Positions 13,001 to 24,761 of a stretch of DNA of 64,000 bases are shown piece by piece (positions within the stretch are counted from its first letter, which is position 1; the number at the start of each line of letters is the position of its first letter). The translations under genes were made by a program, and so were the position numbers. Origin of the DNA: Pholis gunnellus (taxonomy: Eukaryota > Chordata > Actinopteri > Perciformes > Pholidae); assembly GCA_910591455.2 (NCBI GenBank), contig OU342809.1, positions 18,641,427 to 18,705,426 of the forward strand. Reading direction: 5' to 3'. The notes beneath the pieces are model-generated. The model saw only the letters and a list, made by a program, of their open reading frames with translations, made no database searches and was not told where the DNA came from.

Positions 13001-13690
13001 GGGTGATACAGTATGTTCCTCTCACTTCAGCACTGCACATTCCTCTTTCCTCTTAGGCATTTCTTTGATAGCCTATAAGTAACGTGTACCAGTATTTGAA
13101 TGACCCTGTAATGACACTGTAATATGGATTATTTTCACTGAGCGTAGTTAAAATCAAGCATTCCTTGTGGAGTAGAGAGATAACTTTAACAAACAAAGAA
13201 AACATTTTAATTAAATATTGCCTGATTTGCCATGAAGTATGAATAGAATGTTATTTAAAGGGTCCAACCTACTTCATAGTTCACAATCATACTGTCCAGT
13301 TTAGCTTTAATTTTCTTCATTTTCACAAATCCCATGGGGCACAATGACAGCCCCTCATTTTACTTTTCTATGCAAAGCGATATTTTTTAATTCACGATGT
13401 AAGCACAGTATTCAAATAAAACTAAAAGATGTCTTACAACTACATTATTACATTATTACATCTCATTTGCATAGACAATCATCAATGAATGTACAACGAT
13501 GTAATATAATCAATTTAACGTGCTGATGAAGCACATTTTTTATCAGGGATGAGCTATTGCTTTCTATGTATGTTGACATGTCCAAAAATAATAATAACAG
13601 TACAATATCATCAATTGTTTAGGGTTGATATCCTAGACATTATAACTAGAGCGATGATTATCACAATAGCATTACTATCTACTGTTATAT
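10006..13690. other. Intergenic region between btbd11 and cry1
   Basis: The part nearest btbd11 (to about 10310) is comparatively GC-rich, with a GC-box-like 'ggaggcggggcc' near 10230 and a CCAAT box (as attgg) near 10300. It is probably the btbd11 promoter and 5' UTR. The rest is AT-rich with no recognisable gene apart from the repeat at 12035-12360. Confidence 0.5.
12035..12360 (+). repeat. Dispersed percomorph-type repeat
   Basis: Contains 'ccgctttggtccagaattaa', 'ttgatggattgcctctg', 'atgctgacattaacatttag' and 'ctagcatggctgtagactct' in order. These blocks recur in many percomorph genomes. It has no coding capacity and is diverged. Confidence 0.6.
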
Positions 13691-13709
13691 TACTATCACA
13701 AATTACAAT

Positions 13710-14354
13710 TTATGTAATTAAACTTTGCTCCCATTGGTTACGATTAACGCTGCTGACAGTGGGCGGGGTTGGCTGGTATCGACCAAACGCTCAGCGGCAG
13801 TGATGGCGGTGCGATCCCCGTGCTAAATCGAGCCAGGGCTGCCTTCTCTGCATGTGCTCATCCGGGTACTTCTGGGTCCACCACGTAACCTCACGTAGCT
13901 CGACCTAGATCCTCAGATTAGTTCCCTTTACCAGATACTTAAGGGGGTGTCTTTATTTCATGTAATGCAAAAGTGAACCCATAACACAAACTGTTGAGAG
14001 AATACAACTGATAATCGGCCTTTAGATCATTCACAACAGCTGCAGATGTCACCTAATCAGCTGCAAGAAAGCACATTATGTAAACGTGACAGAAACACGT
14101 TGTATAACAGTTGAGGCTGACCAATCAGAGCGCGGCATTTCTCCCTGCGTAGTCTCTTGGGTCGAGATGTTGAAGGAGGTTTTGCGCGTCAGGCGTGTTT
14201 ACCAGGCGTTACAATGTATCCACTGTTATAATTACCGTGTTATCGAGGTCGGATGTGCGGTATCTTAGTGTAGACTATCGTCACACGCGGAGACAACCCG
14301 GAGCTATTTCAGCGTTTTCTACTTTTCTACTTTGTCGCACATGGGCTTCACGTG
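13710..14354 (+). promoter_or_regulatory. Candidate cry1 control region: two D-box motifs and one E-box
   Basis: TTATGTAA, a perfect match to the D-box core bound by PAR-bZIP factors (TEF, DBP, HLF) and E4BP4, occurs at 13710-13717 and 14076-14083. CACGTG, the canonical CLOCK:BMAL E-box, occurs at 14349-14354, about 380 bp before the cry1 start codon. Variants CACGTT (near 14096) and AACGTG (near 14400) lie close by. In zebrafish, D-boxes drive light-induced cry1a expression and E-boxes drive rhythm. Single 8-mers arise by chance in AT-rich DNA, so the case rests on clustering and position. Confidence 0.5.
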
Positions 14355-14731
14355 CGACAGCTAAAGAAAATACATCACTTTAAACAAAGCTGTTGGCTGA
14401 AAACGTGTTTCTTCCGAACGACTTTCCGTTGAATCAACGTCCATCGTTGCTACTGATCAAGAGTTTGGCCGTTTTTCTCGCGTCTTGCTGCGGGTGTCTG
14501 CTGTCCCACTTTGCAGCTCGGGAGACGCGCCTCTGTGTTTGAGTTAATGGAGCAAGCTTAAGGTCTGACCGACCAGTACCACAGCCGGTACCACTCCTCC
14601 ATCAACCCACTGACCAGGTTCCAAGCTTGGACACGGTTGTGAAAGGACACTTGACTATTTTGCTGTTTTGTTGTTATTGGGGATCCCCTACCCTCATTGT
14701 TACACAACTGGGAGTAAATAAAGCAGGCGAC

Positions 14732-17700
14732 ATGGTGGTCAACACCATCCACTGGTTCAGGAAGGGACTCCGGCTGCACGACAACCCGTCTCTAAGGGAC
14801 TCCATCCGGGATGCGGACTCCCTGCGCTGCGTTTACATCCTGGACCCCTGGTTTGCAGGGTCCTCCAATGTGGGCATCAACAGGTGGAGGTAAGCTAGAC
14901 CTGAGAGCGAGGGGGAGTGGTGATGGGTGGAGGGTTGAACAGAATATTTGTCTGCACCTCACCCCAGATCTAGTGAACCCAGTTTAACTCTGCTTATCCA
15001 TCCAATGGTCTCACTAACACTGACTTAACCACCTGTCTGTCTGTCCAAATGGGTCACATGTTCGCACTTTTGGATCATTCCTAGGCGTGTGTTTTTGCAC
15101 ATTCTTTGTAAATACTGTGAAACTAGATATTAAAGAGTATAATTAATGTGTTATATGTCAGACTCATCTTAATCAGTTATACCTATTACTGTTAAAAGGT
15201 GTCTTGCAGCAAAGCTGGCATCTGTAACAGACAACGTGCTCTATGATAGCTTCTACAATTGTGTAGGGATTTATATCTTCACACCATTTGGTGTGGGTTT
15301 TATGTTTCACCAAAACAAGCAGTGCACTGGTTTAGTTACCGTTGTTTTATCACTACTTGTTATGTCACATTCTACCCAAATCTAAATACACTATATAGGA
15401 TATCACTGTCACTAGATGAGTTGGACACAGCAGCTAAATGTTGCTCTATATAATGAACAGTTCATGACTTTGTAAACAGTCTGTGTTTCTCTGTGTGTAT
15501 ACATGTCACCATGTGGAGGTCACCATGGTCACGCCCCCCTGAGTTGTAAACAAGTAACAGCAAGTTTTCATAGAGTGCTTAAAGAAAAACACAAAAGGAC
15601 TAACGTAGCATACAGTTTACTGTATGAAACCTGTAATACAATCTGAATATTTAGTTTACAAACCTGTCCATAGACATTGTTTTATTTTACCTTTATTTAA
15701 CCAGACAGGATTTATTCATTTGAAGTCCTCGTGATTTTGATTAGGCTGACATATCCTGCTTTATAATACAAACGGCAAGGTGGTGTTGTAGTCAACTTGA
15801 GAGGTGATTGAAAAGTACAATAACACGGGATGTTATAAAAGATGACTGGGAGTATTTGTCTTCTTCGTTCCAGCATGCATTAGTTTTAGTTTTGCTCTCA
15901 GTCCTCCCAATGATGATCAATAATCCACAGAGCATGATGAGCATGGCGTCTTCATTTGTTTCCTTGGATTCACCCGTCGGCATGATCGTGTCAGTTAGCC
16001 ACCCAGTAGCTTTGGTAACGTTCTGCCGACAAGGAGCTGCTCATTTAGCTAAAATACAACTAATGGAAATAGATGATGACTTTATAAAGAGATGTATAAT
16101 ATTCAAAGAGAGCACATTTTACAAATAGTCTGACGTTTTCCTCGAATCTCTCCTCTGCTGACGTTCAGATGGCGCATTGTATCATTGGCCTCATATTGTA
16201 CCACTGTACAGTTCAGTATGAATTGACTGTAGTCCATCATTCAATTCATTTGTAAAGAACCTGCTGTGACCCTCATGTCCTGTGAGGAGGTGTTTAAGGC
16301 AGTAAGCATGCCCTACCACGATGACAACACATTTTTCCAAGCCTACTAACTCTGATGCTCAACCCTAAACGGAAGAAATTGGGTCAGTGTTATGGTGATT
16401 ACATCATCACCACTGCTTCACTATTTTGACCTACATTAAATCCGCGTTGAGCACACTATCTCTATACATTTTCCAACATTACCGTGGGCACATTGACAGC
16501 TTTTCTGTGTTTACTGGTGTTCAGAATAAATGCTCAGTTTCTCCCTCATCTCAATTCTGTCAACTGTAATGCCGACACATGCTAAACCTCGTAATCTGGC
16601 TGCCTGCTGCAGTGAAATGAGAGGTTTTCTAAAAGGACTCTGGTGCTGGGAAACACGACCGCTTTTGTCCACAGTGACTGCCAAAATCAACACAAAATGA
16701 AAGTTCTTCATAGTAACTTCAATAGTGAAGCAAAAATAAAAGCGCAATAAAATCAGTCCAGTAGCACGGAGAGTAAATAACAAAAGCATTTCCCCAACTG
16801 CTGTAAGAATGAATTGTATGAGGTGCTGGTTTGTTATGATTGTGCTGGTTGTAATACAGAGAAAAGGTTAAAAGCTGCGTCATCTACCACATGGAAGAAC
16901 TTTCACGTTTCCTGCCTCTCACTGTAATACATGTTAGGAAGTTACTTCCCTTACAGATGGCACACTCACCGTTGTGTTAAGTGTAGTTGTCTGTCTGCTG
17001 CTGCTCTTGGTGACATGATGCAGGAGCTGTGTACGGTCCACTGTGTGTGTGTAAAAAGACTTCACCAGCAGAGGGCTGCCTGCTCACATTCAAACGCCTC
17101 ACTTTCATGCACTCTCTTCCATTGATGAGAGATTTTTGTTCTGTAGCCTTTATGTCATATTTTGTAAATATCACTGATGGTCTCAATTTTTTATTTTTAC
17201 CTTGTGTGGTCATTTGTGCACATGAGCCGTATGGTTATGTCTTTTATTTTAAAGTTTTGATTAAAAGAAATGAAGGATTATCTATCGCTAAATCGGACAT
17301 TGTCAAAACATGGTGACAAAAGTATTATTGCGTACTGTGACGATGGTGATGTTGGGGACAAGAGGTGCCTTTGGAGAGCCCAGAGGATATGAAAAGACAA
17401 AACGCACACCAGCCACAGTCTGTTCACCCGGCTGCTGCTGTCTGGCACGCTGCCGCACTGTACTTTAGAGCAGCTTTGAGGCACTTTAATTCACCCTGCA
17501 CATATAATATAGTTTTGATTTTGTGAGTGTTTTTTGAGGCAGCATAATGGAACTACAAACTGCATTTCGTTTGCAATCCTGTTGTACAATGACAACAAAT
17601 GAATCTTGTAACCCTCTGGTTTATAATCAGTTAGTTGACCGTTCTGTCTGCTCGGTTCCAGGTTTTTGTTGCAGTGCTTAGAGGACTTGGATGCCAGCCT

Positions 17701-20700
17701 GCGCAAACTCAACTCCCGCTTGTTCGTCATCAGAGGCCAGCCTACAGATGTCTTCCCTCGGATCTTTAAGGTATGATCGACGAAATGGAGTAGAAGATGC
17801 AGTCTTATACATTATGCTTTGTAAAGAAATAAACTCGCTTTTGAAAATGGTTTTAACATAATGTTATAGCTCATGTAGCAGTAGCTGAAAAACAATGGAA
17901 CATGTTTCTGGTAAACGTATGCAATTGCCCTCCCAAATTAATTGCTTGAAAATTAAATACTAAGAGATTTAATTGTTTCAGTCATATGACCCCAGCTACA
18001 TATTAAGTGCCCTTACATGTTGTCTTGAAGCCAAGTTTGAAGTTAAAAAACAATTTGTTGCTCGTAAAAAATAACATTCGCTATAAACAATGTGGTCAGT
18101 CCATCTTTTTCATGCATGTCCTTTCAGAATACAACAATGAATTATATCTGTTGCTGTCCCTCAGGAATGGCAGATTAACCGTCTATCTTACGAGTATGAC
18201 TCTGAGCCGTTTGGCAAGGAACGTGATGCTGCCATCCAAAAACTAGCCAGCGAGGCTGGGGTGGAGGTCATGGTGCGGACTGCTCACACCCTCTACGATC
18301 TGGACAAGTGAGTGACTTTACAGTTTTAGTTGAAGCAAATGTCCCATAGTAGTAAACCTGTTTGAAACGCTGTTGCTTTTCCCCTCCTGCTTTGCGTTTG
18401 TGAAGACTTGTGTTGATTCCCTTTACATTTGTCTTTCCTAAAGGATCATAGAACTCAACGACGGTCAGTCTCCTCTCACGTACAAGCGCTTCCTGGCCCT
18501 CATCAACCGTATGGATGCTGTGGAGCTACCTGCAGAGACGATCACATCTGAGGTCATCAAAAAATGTGCCACACCCATCAGCGAAGACCATGATGACAAG
18601 TTTGCGGTGCCCTCCCTGGAAGAGCTTGGTAAAAAAAAAGTTTTATTATTATTTGTAAGTTTGTTAGGTGCATGAATATATATCTCAGTGTCCTAGACTT
18701 TGAACAATTGTTGAATCTATATTTGAATATTGTGTTTTTTCAGGTTTTGAGACAGAGGGCCTGACCACAGCAGTATGGCCAGGTGGAGAAACAGAAGCCC
18801 TCATGAGGCTAGAGCGGCATCTGGAGAGAAAGGTAAATATACATTTTTGTCATAACTGTGTGATACACATTGAATTACATTTTTCAATGTAGACTACATC
18901 AGAAAGTAATTCTCCAAGCAATACGGTTCGAAAATATTGGCTAAACCTTTGCGACCCCTATTTATTCATTTTAATTTGACGTTCAGTTTTAGATTTATAC
19001 ACACTATTTATTTTGTTATTCATTACTTTGACTTAGATGTTCTTCTTAACAGTTATCCGATTCGTAGAGTCATTTTTAGAGTCAGAGATTCTTAATTCGG
19101 GTTGATTTTTATTTAATTTTTAATATATCTGTGGAGCGTATCAGACGACTAATTGGCTAGCAGCTTTTTACTGCACGAAACTATTGTTGTTGTATCGGCC
19201 TTTAAAAATCCAGTATCGGTCATGTTAATGTCTAGACATCTGTTGAGGCAAGGGAATCCAAACTGAACTAAAATGGTAAAAAGCAGCCTACATCTGGTAA
19301 ATGTCTCACTGCTGGTTAGATAACGATGACAAAGACGGAACGAAATGTAAAGCAGACAAATGGACAAGGGAGGGCCTGCACATTTCTTTGACTTACATTT
19401 ACAATTTGGATGCTATTTAGTCTAGAATGGGGAAAAATTAGATCAGTTTCTTCATAACTAGAAAGAAAAGATTGATCATCGTAAAAAAAAAACTTCATAG
19501 ATGACCAATGTGGTTTTGACGTTTCTAGGATTTGCACACACTGTGTTTATATGCTATATCACCATCCACAGCGTCTTTGTTTCACCTCTTTTAAGCCTCA
19601 GTGTTTGAGTCCTGACACTTAAATGTTTCACTTGATGTCTGTCATGTGTTTTCTCTCAGCGATCACAGTGGGATTATTTTAATCAAACGTTGACTGACCT
19701 TCATTTTTTCAGGCATGGGTGGCAAACTTTGAGCGTCCACGTATGAACGCCAACTCCCTGCTGGCCAGTCCCACAGGCCTCAGCCCCTACCTGCGATTTG
19801 GATGTCTCTCCTGTCGGCTCTTCCACTTCAAACTTACTGATCTTTACAGGAAGGTATGAAGGACCACAGACAAGAAACAACACAAACATTTCATATTTGG
19901 AAAAAAGCCTTTTCACGTTTTATCATAATTTGCTTTCACTCAGATTGGTTTTATGTTGATGTGAGAAGCATAAGCTGAGGCAATACTCTGGGAGATAGGC
20001 ATTAAAATGACGACACCGTCTACATCTTAAAATCATGATTAAGTACAGCTTGTTCTAAGACTGTGTCCTCTATCTTATCAGGTCAAGAAGAACAGCACCC
20101 CACCGCTTTCCTTGTACGGCCAGCTGTTGTGGAGGGAGTTCTTCTATACGACTGCCACCAACAACCCCTGCTTTGACAAGATGGTGGGAAACCCCGTTTG
20201 TGTGCAGATCCCCTGGGACCGAAACCCAGAGGCGCTGGCCAAGTGGGCAGAGGGACGGACAGGCTATCCCTGGATAGACGCCATTATGACCCAGCTGAGG
20301 CAGGAGGGGTGGATCCATCATTTGGCGAGGCACGCTGTGGCCTGCTTCCTCACCAGGGGAGGCCTCTGGGTCAGCTGGGAGGAAGGCATGAAGGTAAGAA
20401 CAGAGAAAAGGGATCTAGTGTCTGAGTACATGAGGTGCACAAAAAAGGAAGAGTTACAGTAAATGAATGTGCCTAGCTGCTGCTGTCCTGATGTTTCTTG
20501 CTCTGATTGAGGCTACTAGCATGCATTGTCTCAACTGTCCGCTGTGTGTCTTGTACAGGTGTTTGAAGAGCTGCTTATAGACGCGGACTGGAGTGTAAAT
20601 GCTGGCAGCTGGATGTGGCTTTCGTGCAGTTCATTTTTCCAGCAGTTTTTCCACTGCTACTGCCCTGTGGGATTTGGACGACGCACGGACCCCAATGGGG

Positions 20701-22702
20701 ACTTCATACGGTCAGTCAGTACTTCCATCTGCATCACATGAACATAAAAGCACTGGCCTTTCAAAAGCTCATGACGTCGTGGGTATTTGTGCACCATGCA
20801 GTCATTTCAAATGGGGAACTAATATCTCATTGTTAGCTTGTGCTCTTCTGTAGCCTCACATGGGACTGATTTGTCAAGGTTTGTCACAATATAGTCATGT
20901 GAAGTAATTGAACAATGAGGCACATTGTGTGACCTAATTTAAAGAGCCAATATTCATTTAAAAAAGAATGAGCTTTCACAGTCCGTATTACTGGTGTTTG
21001 AACAATAACTTATCCACTACAACATTACTGCAACTTATCAGACAACACGTACGTGTATCTATAGTGTGCTGCAAGATTCTACTTTACCTTATATCATGTT
21101 CCACACATCGTTTATACTCCAAATCCATCTTCATTCTCTTCTCTCTCTGCTTCCAGGCGTTATTTGCCCATATTGAGAGGCTTTCCAGCCAAATACATCT
21201 ATGATCCTTGGAATGCCCCAGAGGAAGTGCAGAAGGCAGCCAAGTGTATCATAGGAGTCCACTATCCAAAGCCCATGGTGAACCATGCTGAGGCCAGCCG
21301 CGTCAACATAGAGCGCATGAAGCAAATCTACCAGCAGCTCTCCAGCTACAGAGGACTGAGTAGGTACACGAACCAAATATGTATAACCTCAGACTCACTC
21401 TCTCCTGCCATCATTTTAATGCATTTGAAAATATCTGGAAATACAGGTAGCGTATTTATACAGATAAAACAAAGTTCAAAGGAAATGGCTTTTCCTATAT
21501 ATAGTTCTGACTTTTTAGTCACTCATGCAATCCAGGATTCCCTATGAAACCTGTTATGAGACCCAACCCCATGCACCACGATGATGGACAGCAGCTCTGA
21601 GAGCTTACTTGTTGTTGGATTCAGAGCGATTGCTTTGCCTTTTGACAAATGCAAACTACACAACATTGCAATAGAATACAGCACAACGAGATAAATGCTT
21701 CTGTTGTGCGATCGATAAGGGGCAGTTTGCAGATAAAACCCCAGTAATAGCTCTGCGGTTTTGTAGCAACTATACTGGCACAAAACCACCTGGCTGTCAC
21801 ATGTAGAAACACCTTCATAAGACCAGAAATATAGAGCCGATGTTTCTTTATAGTTGTGTAAATTAAAACGTCTTGGTCTCCTTGCAGGTCTGCTGGCAAC
21901 AGTACCTGCCAATCCCAGCAATGGTGCGAATGGCAGTAGTGTCGGAGGAGTCCACTCAGGGACCTGTCATGGTCCGGGAGGGTCCTCTGAAGGCCTCCCC
22001 ACATATGCAGGAATATCTCGAACAGGTATGTAGGTTGGATGGTTAACATTGTCATTAAAATACAGTTCTTTGAATGTTACATTACATACATTTAAAATTG
22101 TACACGATACTAACATGTTATTTACGCAAAGTCATTACACATGGCTAAAACGGATACCCATGAAACCTGGGTCAGCTAGCAGTGTGATTTCACATTTTTG
22201 CCATCCCTGGCCTGCAGGATTTGGGAACTGAATATTGAGCTTTATTACCGAACATGACTAAACTACTGCTCCCAAAACAAGCCAGATGTAATTACAGACA
22301 TCTTTACAAGTACATAACCATCCAGTCCATGTATATCCATTCAGTATTTATTCCTTTATTTCTTTAATGTTTGTTTATAACTTACAGACCACCTTAAACA
22401 TTCCCTCCTATTTTCCTCTACTTATGTAGATAACTGCATAACAGTCCTGTTTTTTTTTATGTGCACGTATACTTGGCCAAATGAAGCTAATTCTGATTCT
22501 GATATTCAAAAACAATAAAATGCCCTCAGCCAAGTTGCTGAACTGCAAAAGGAAGTAACAGCGTGATAGGTTTATTCACTTCACTGTTCTATCTATTGAC
22601 TTTAGTGTTTTACGTTTTAATGCAGAAAGAGGTAATTCCACGCAGAAGCGGCGCCGTGAAGAAGCTCCTCCCAGCTCTAAATCCTGGAGGCAGAGCAACT
22701 AG
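14732..22702 (+). CDS. cry1: Cryptochrome 1-type circadian repressor (11 coding exons, 568 aa)
   Basis: Exons: 14732-14889, 17662-17770, 18165-18307, 18444-18628, 18744-18832, 19713-19853, 20082-20393, 20559-20710, 21157-21359, 21888-22025 and 22626-22702. All junctions are GT-AG and in phase. The nuclear protein binds CLOCK:BMAL1 with PER proteins and represses E-box transcription. An N-terminal photolyase-like domain (MVVNTIHWFRKGLRLHDNPS) is followed by the FAD-binding region. Residues matching mammalian CRY1 numbering are H355, R358, C363, W374, D387, N393, W397, C412, C414 and H473, so the flavin pocket, the tryptophan chain and the PER2 zinc/disulfide surface are intact. The serine loop (SSNVGINRW) is conserved. 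The tail after YRGLS is short, Ser/Gly-rich, has a KRRR basic cluster at 551-554 and ends SWRQSN. Position 369 is G where I recall D in human. I cannot tell which teleost duplicate this is; a cry3 origin is possible. Confidence 0.93.
14890..17661 (+). other. cry1 intron 1 (2.8 kb)
   Basis: The largest cry1 intron. It holds no recognisable exon. At 15517-15531 two nuclear-receptor half-sites, AGGTCA and TGGTCA, are in direct repeat with a 3-bp spacer. Around 15690 'tttacctttatttaaccaga' resembles a common teleost repeat start. Confidence 0.6.
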
Positions 22703-23670
22703 TGTGCAAAAAGCAGAATACAAAGGGTCGCTCAGTCATCGGGATATCATCTTCTCCTGAAGCGCCCTCAGCTGACACACAGTAGTAACTGTAACTAACA
22801 ACCATGGATAGATCCATAACATAGGTCTCCAGATTGGACACATCGCACATCTCAGGAACCATGGAAGGAATTCAGAGACAATGCTAACATTGAAGAGCGA
22901 GAACCCTGGGAAAGCGGAGTATAAAAGGATGAAAACAATTGATCTATGAAGTCTTCAAACCAATTGTCTTCCACTACAGTATGTAACTGTACAACTGTTA
23001 AAACCACTAGTCATGATCACCAATGCCCTTTTTTCACCTCAGCACCCCACATCAGTGAAACTGTAATTCAGCGGATTATTAAATCAGATAAATGTTTATC
23101 TACGCATCAGTTCTCATATATAGTGAGCTGGATATTTTTTTAAATACCTGACTGCTACTTCTTTATGTGAAAATGACAAAATCTGAAATCTCATTCCCAT
23201 CTGAGTGATGGGGAAACAACAACAACACAATCTGGAGAATGTGGAAGATTTCTTGTTTATGGCTGACACCCTCAGCTACTGTTGACACTGAGACATATGA
23301 CCGAGATAACACACAGTTGTTGCTTTTCTCAAAAACAAGCCTCCAATAATTCCATACGAAGAATATTAGGTCACACTGTCATGAATCTACATAGTGTGAG
23401 AACGTTTTTTTAAGGAATATTAGAAGGAAGGCTGTCAGGTTTGACGATACAGCAGGCCTTAAAAAGACCATTTTACATTTTGTAAATGTTTGTTTTAATT
23501 TCCAACTTATTTATATTTGGTTCTGTGGTTTCTAAACTACTTTTGTAAATAATGTGTAACCAAAACTCTACGAGTTCCACTGTGAATGCATGTGCTTTTG
23601 TCTCCCAGGTGATTGTAAATGTATTATTTTTTTATAAAGAATGACCAAATTCTAACTGTATTGAAATGGC

Positions 23671-23676
23671 AATAAA
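23671..23676 (+). terminator. Likely cry1 polyadenylation signal
   Basis: First AATAAA in the 3' flank, about 970 bp after the stop codon and before the minisatellite that separates cry1 from dhfr. Confidence 0.5.
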
Positions 23677-23889
23677 TGACCTATCCTTTTGTTTTTTACT
23701 TGAACATTTTATTTGCAGTCACCTGTATTTGCAGTTATACACTGTATGTGAACTTGAGACAATTCATTTGAGATACTGGGTTGCATATCACATAACTTTC
23801 CACATATGTTTGTTTACCTTTCATCTGGTTTTCCTCAAATGTTGCAGATATGTATACACATTTTAAGTAACCTATAGTAGGTCCATTGG

Positions 23890-24320
23890 TGGAGTCGGAG
23901 GGGCGTTTTCAGTGGAGAAAACACAATGAAGTAACTTCTTGGAGGACCTTACAGTTGATATAAATTGCCCTTTGGTGCCTTTTCAGTGGAGAAAACAAAG
24001 TGTGTTTTTGGATGCTGCAATGGTAATGATACAACATGTTAAAGTGCCATCTGGAGTGTGCTTCAATTGGAGAAAACACAAATGTGCCTTCTTAGATGCC
24101 TCTATGGTCGATAAAACATGATTAAGTGCTCTCAGAGGAGAACACACGATGAAGCTCCCTCTTGGATGTCCCAATGGTAGATACAACATGGCAAAGTGCC
24201 TTCTAGGATACCCTTCCAGTGGAAAAAAACACAATGAAGTGCCCTCTTGGATCTGCCCTTTCCAGTGAAGATGTACTGCACTAATCGGTGCCCTTAGACA
24301 GAGAAAACGTGATGCTGTGC
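23890..24320 (+). repeat. Degenerate minisatellite, about 77-bp period
   Basis: A 'gtggagaaaacacaatgaag'-like block recurs at about 23912, 23986, 24067, 24135 and 24219, with decayed copies near 24264 and 24297. Spacings are 68-84 bp. Between blocks the unit carries variants of 'tgccctcttggatg' and 'caatggtagatacaacatg'. It lies between the cry1 3' end and the dhfr promoter and has no coding potential. Confidence 0.8.
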
Positions 24321-24644
24321 CCTATAGTCCGCTACTAGTTCATATTTTAAGTAAAGCCATGTGTTAATTACCAACCTTTCTATTTATTTATGTATTTAAT
24401 CGGCTGCAATTCTCACATTAGATGTCAAGAGTTTAACAAGTTGTAAAATCTAGTTCATTTCTCTGCTTTTCTTCGCCTGCTCGAGGGAGCCTGACGAAGT
24501 ACTGTGACCGTCTTGTGAGCGAATCACGTTGCTGTGGGATCACACGGTCGCTTGTTATCTCTGGTGTTTCTGTCGAAACACACTGAAGCATGGAAGCTTA
24601 AAATTCCCTCGAGGATGCGCTGCATCTCCACCGTGTCCAATAAC

Positions 24645-24720
24645 AGCTCGCGACGTCGGTGGGCGGTGGTAGCTCAGATCAAGCCTCTATAAATTGCCCC
24701 CCCCCTCGCGCATTGAGGAA
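24645..24720 (+). promoter_or_regulatory. Likely dhfr-like core promoter
   Basis: A TATA-like TATAAATT lies at 24688-24695, about 70 bp before the start codon, preceded by 'gcgacgtcg' (CRE-like) and 'gggcggtgg' (GC box). The C-rich stretch ending in 'tcgcgc' just downstream resembles half of an E2F site, which would fit S-phase control as in other DHFR genes. Confidence 0.5.
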
Positions 24721-24761
24721 GTACGGTCTTGTTTCTGTGATTGTTGGAGTTGGAGACAGAC

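Noticed and set aside
21523..22055. 132- and 144-aa minus-strand frames across cry1 exon 10
   Set aside because: They overlap a confirmed exon on the other strand and have no family features.
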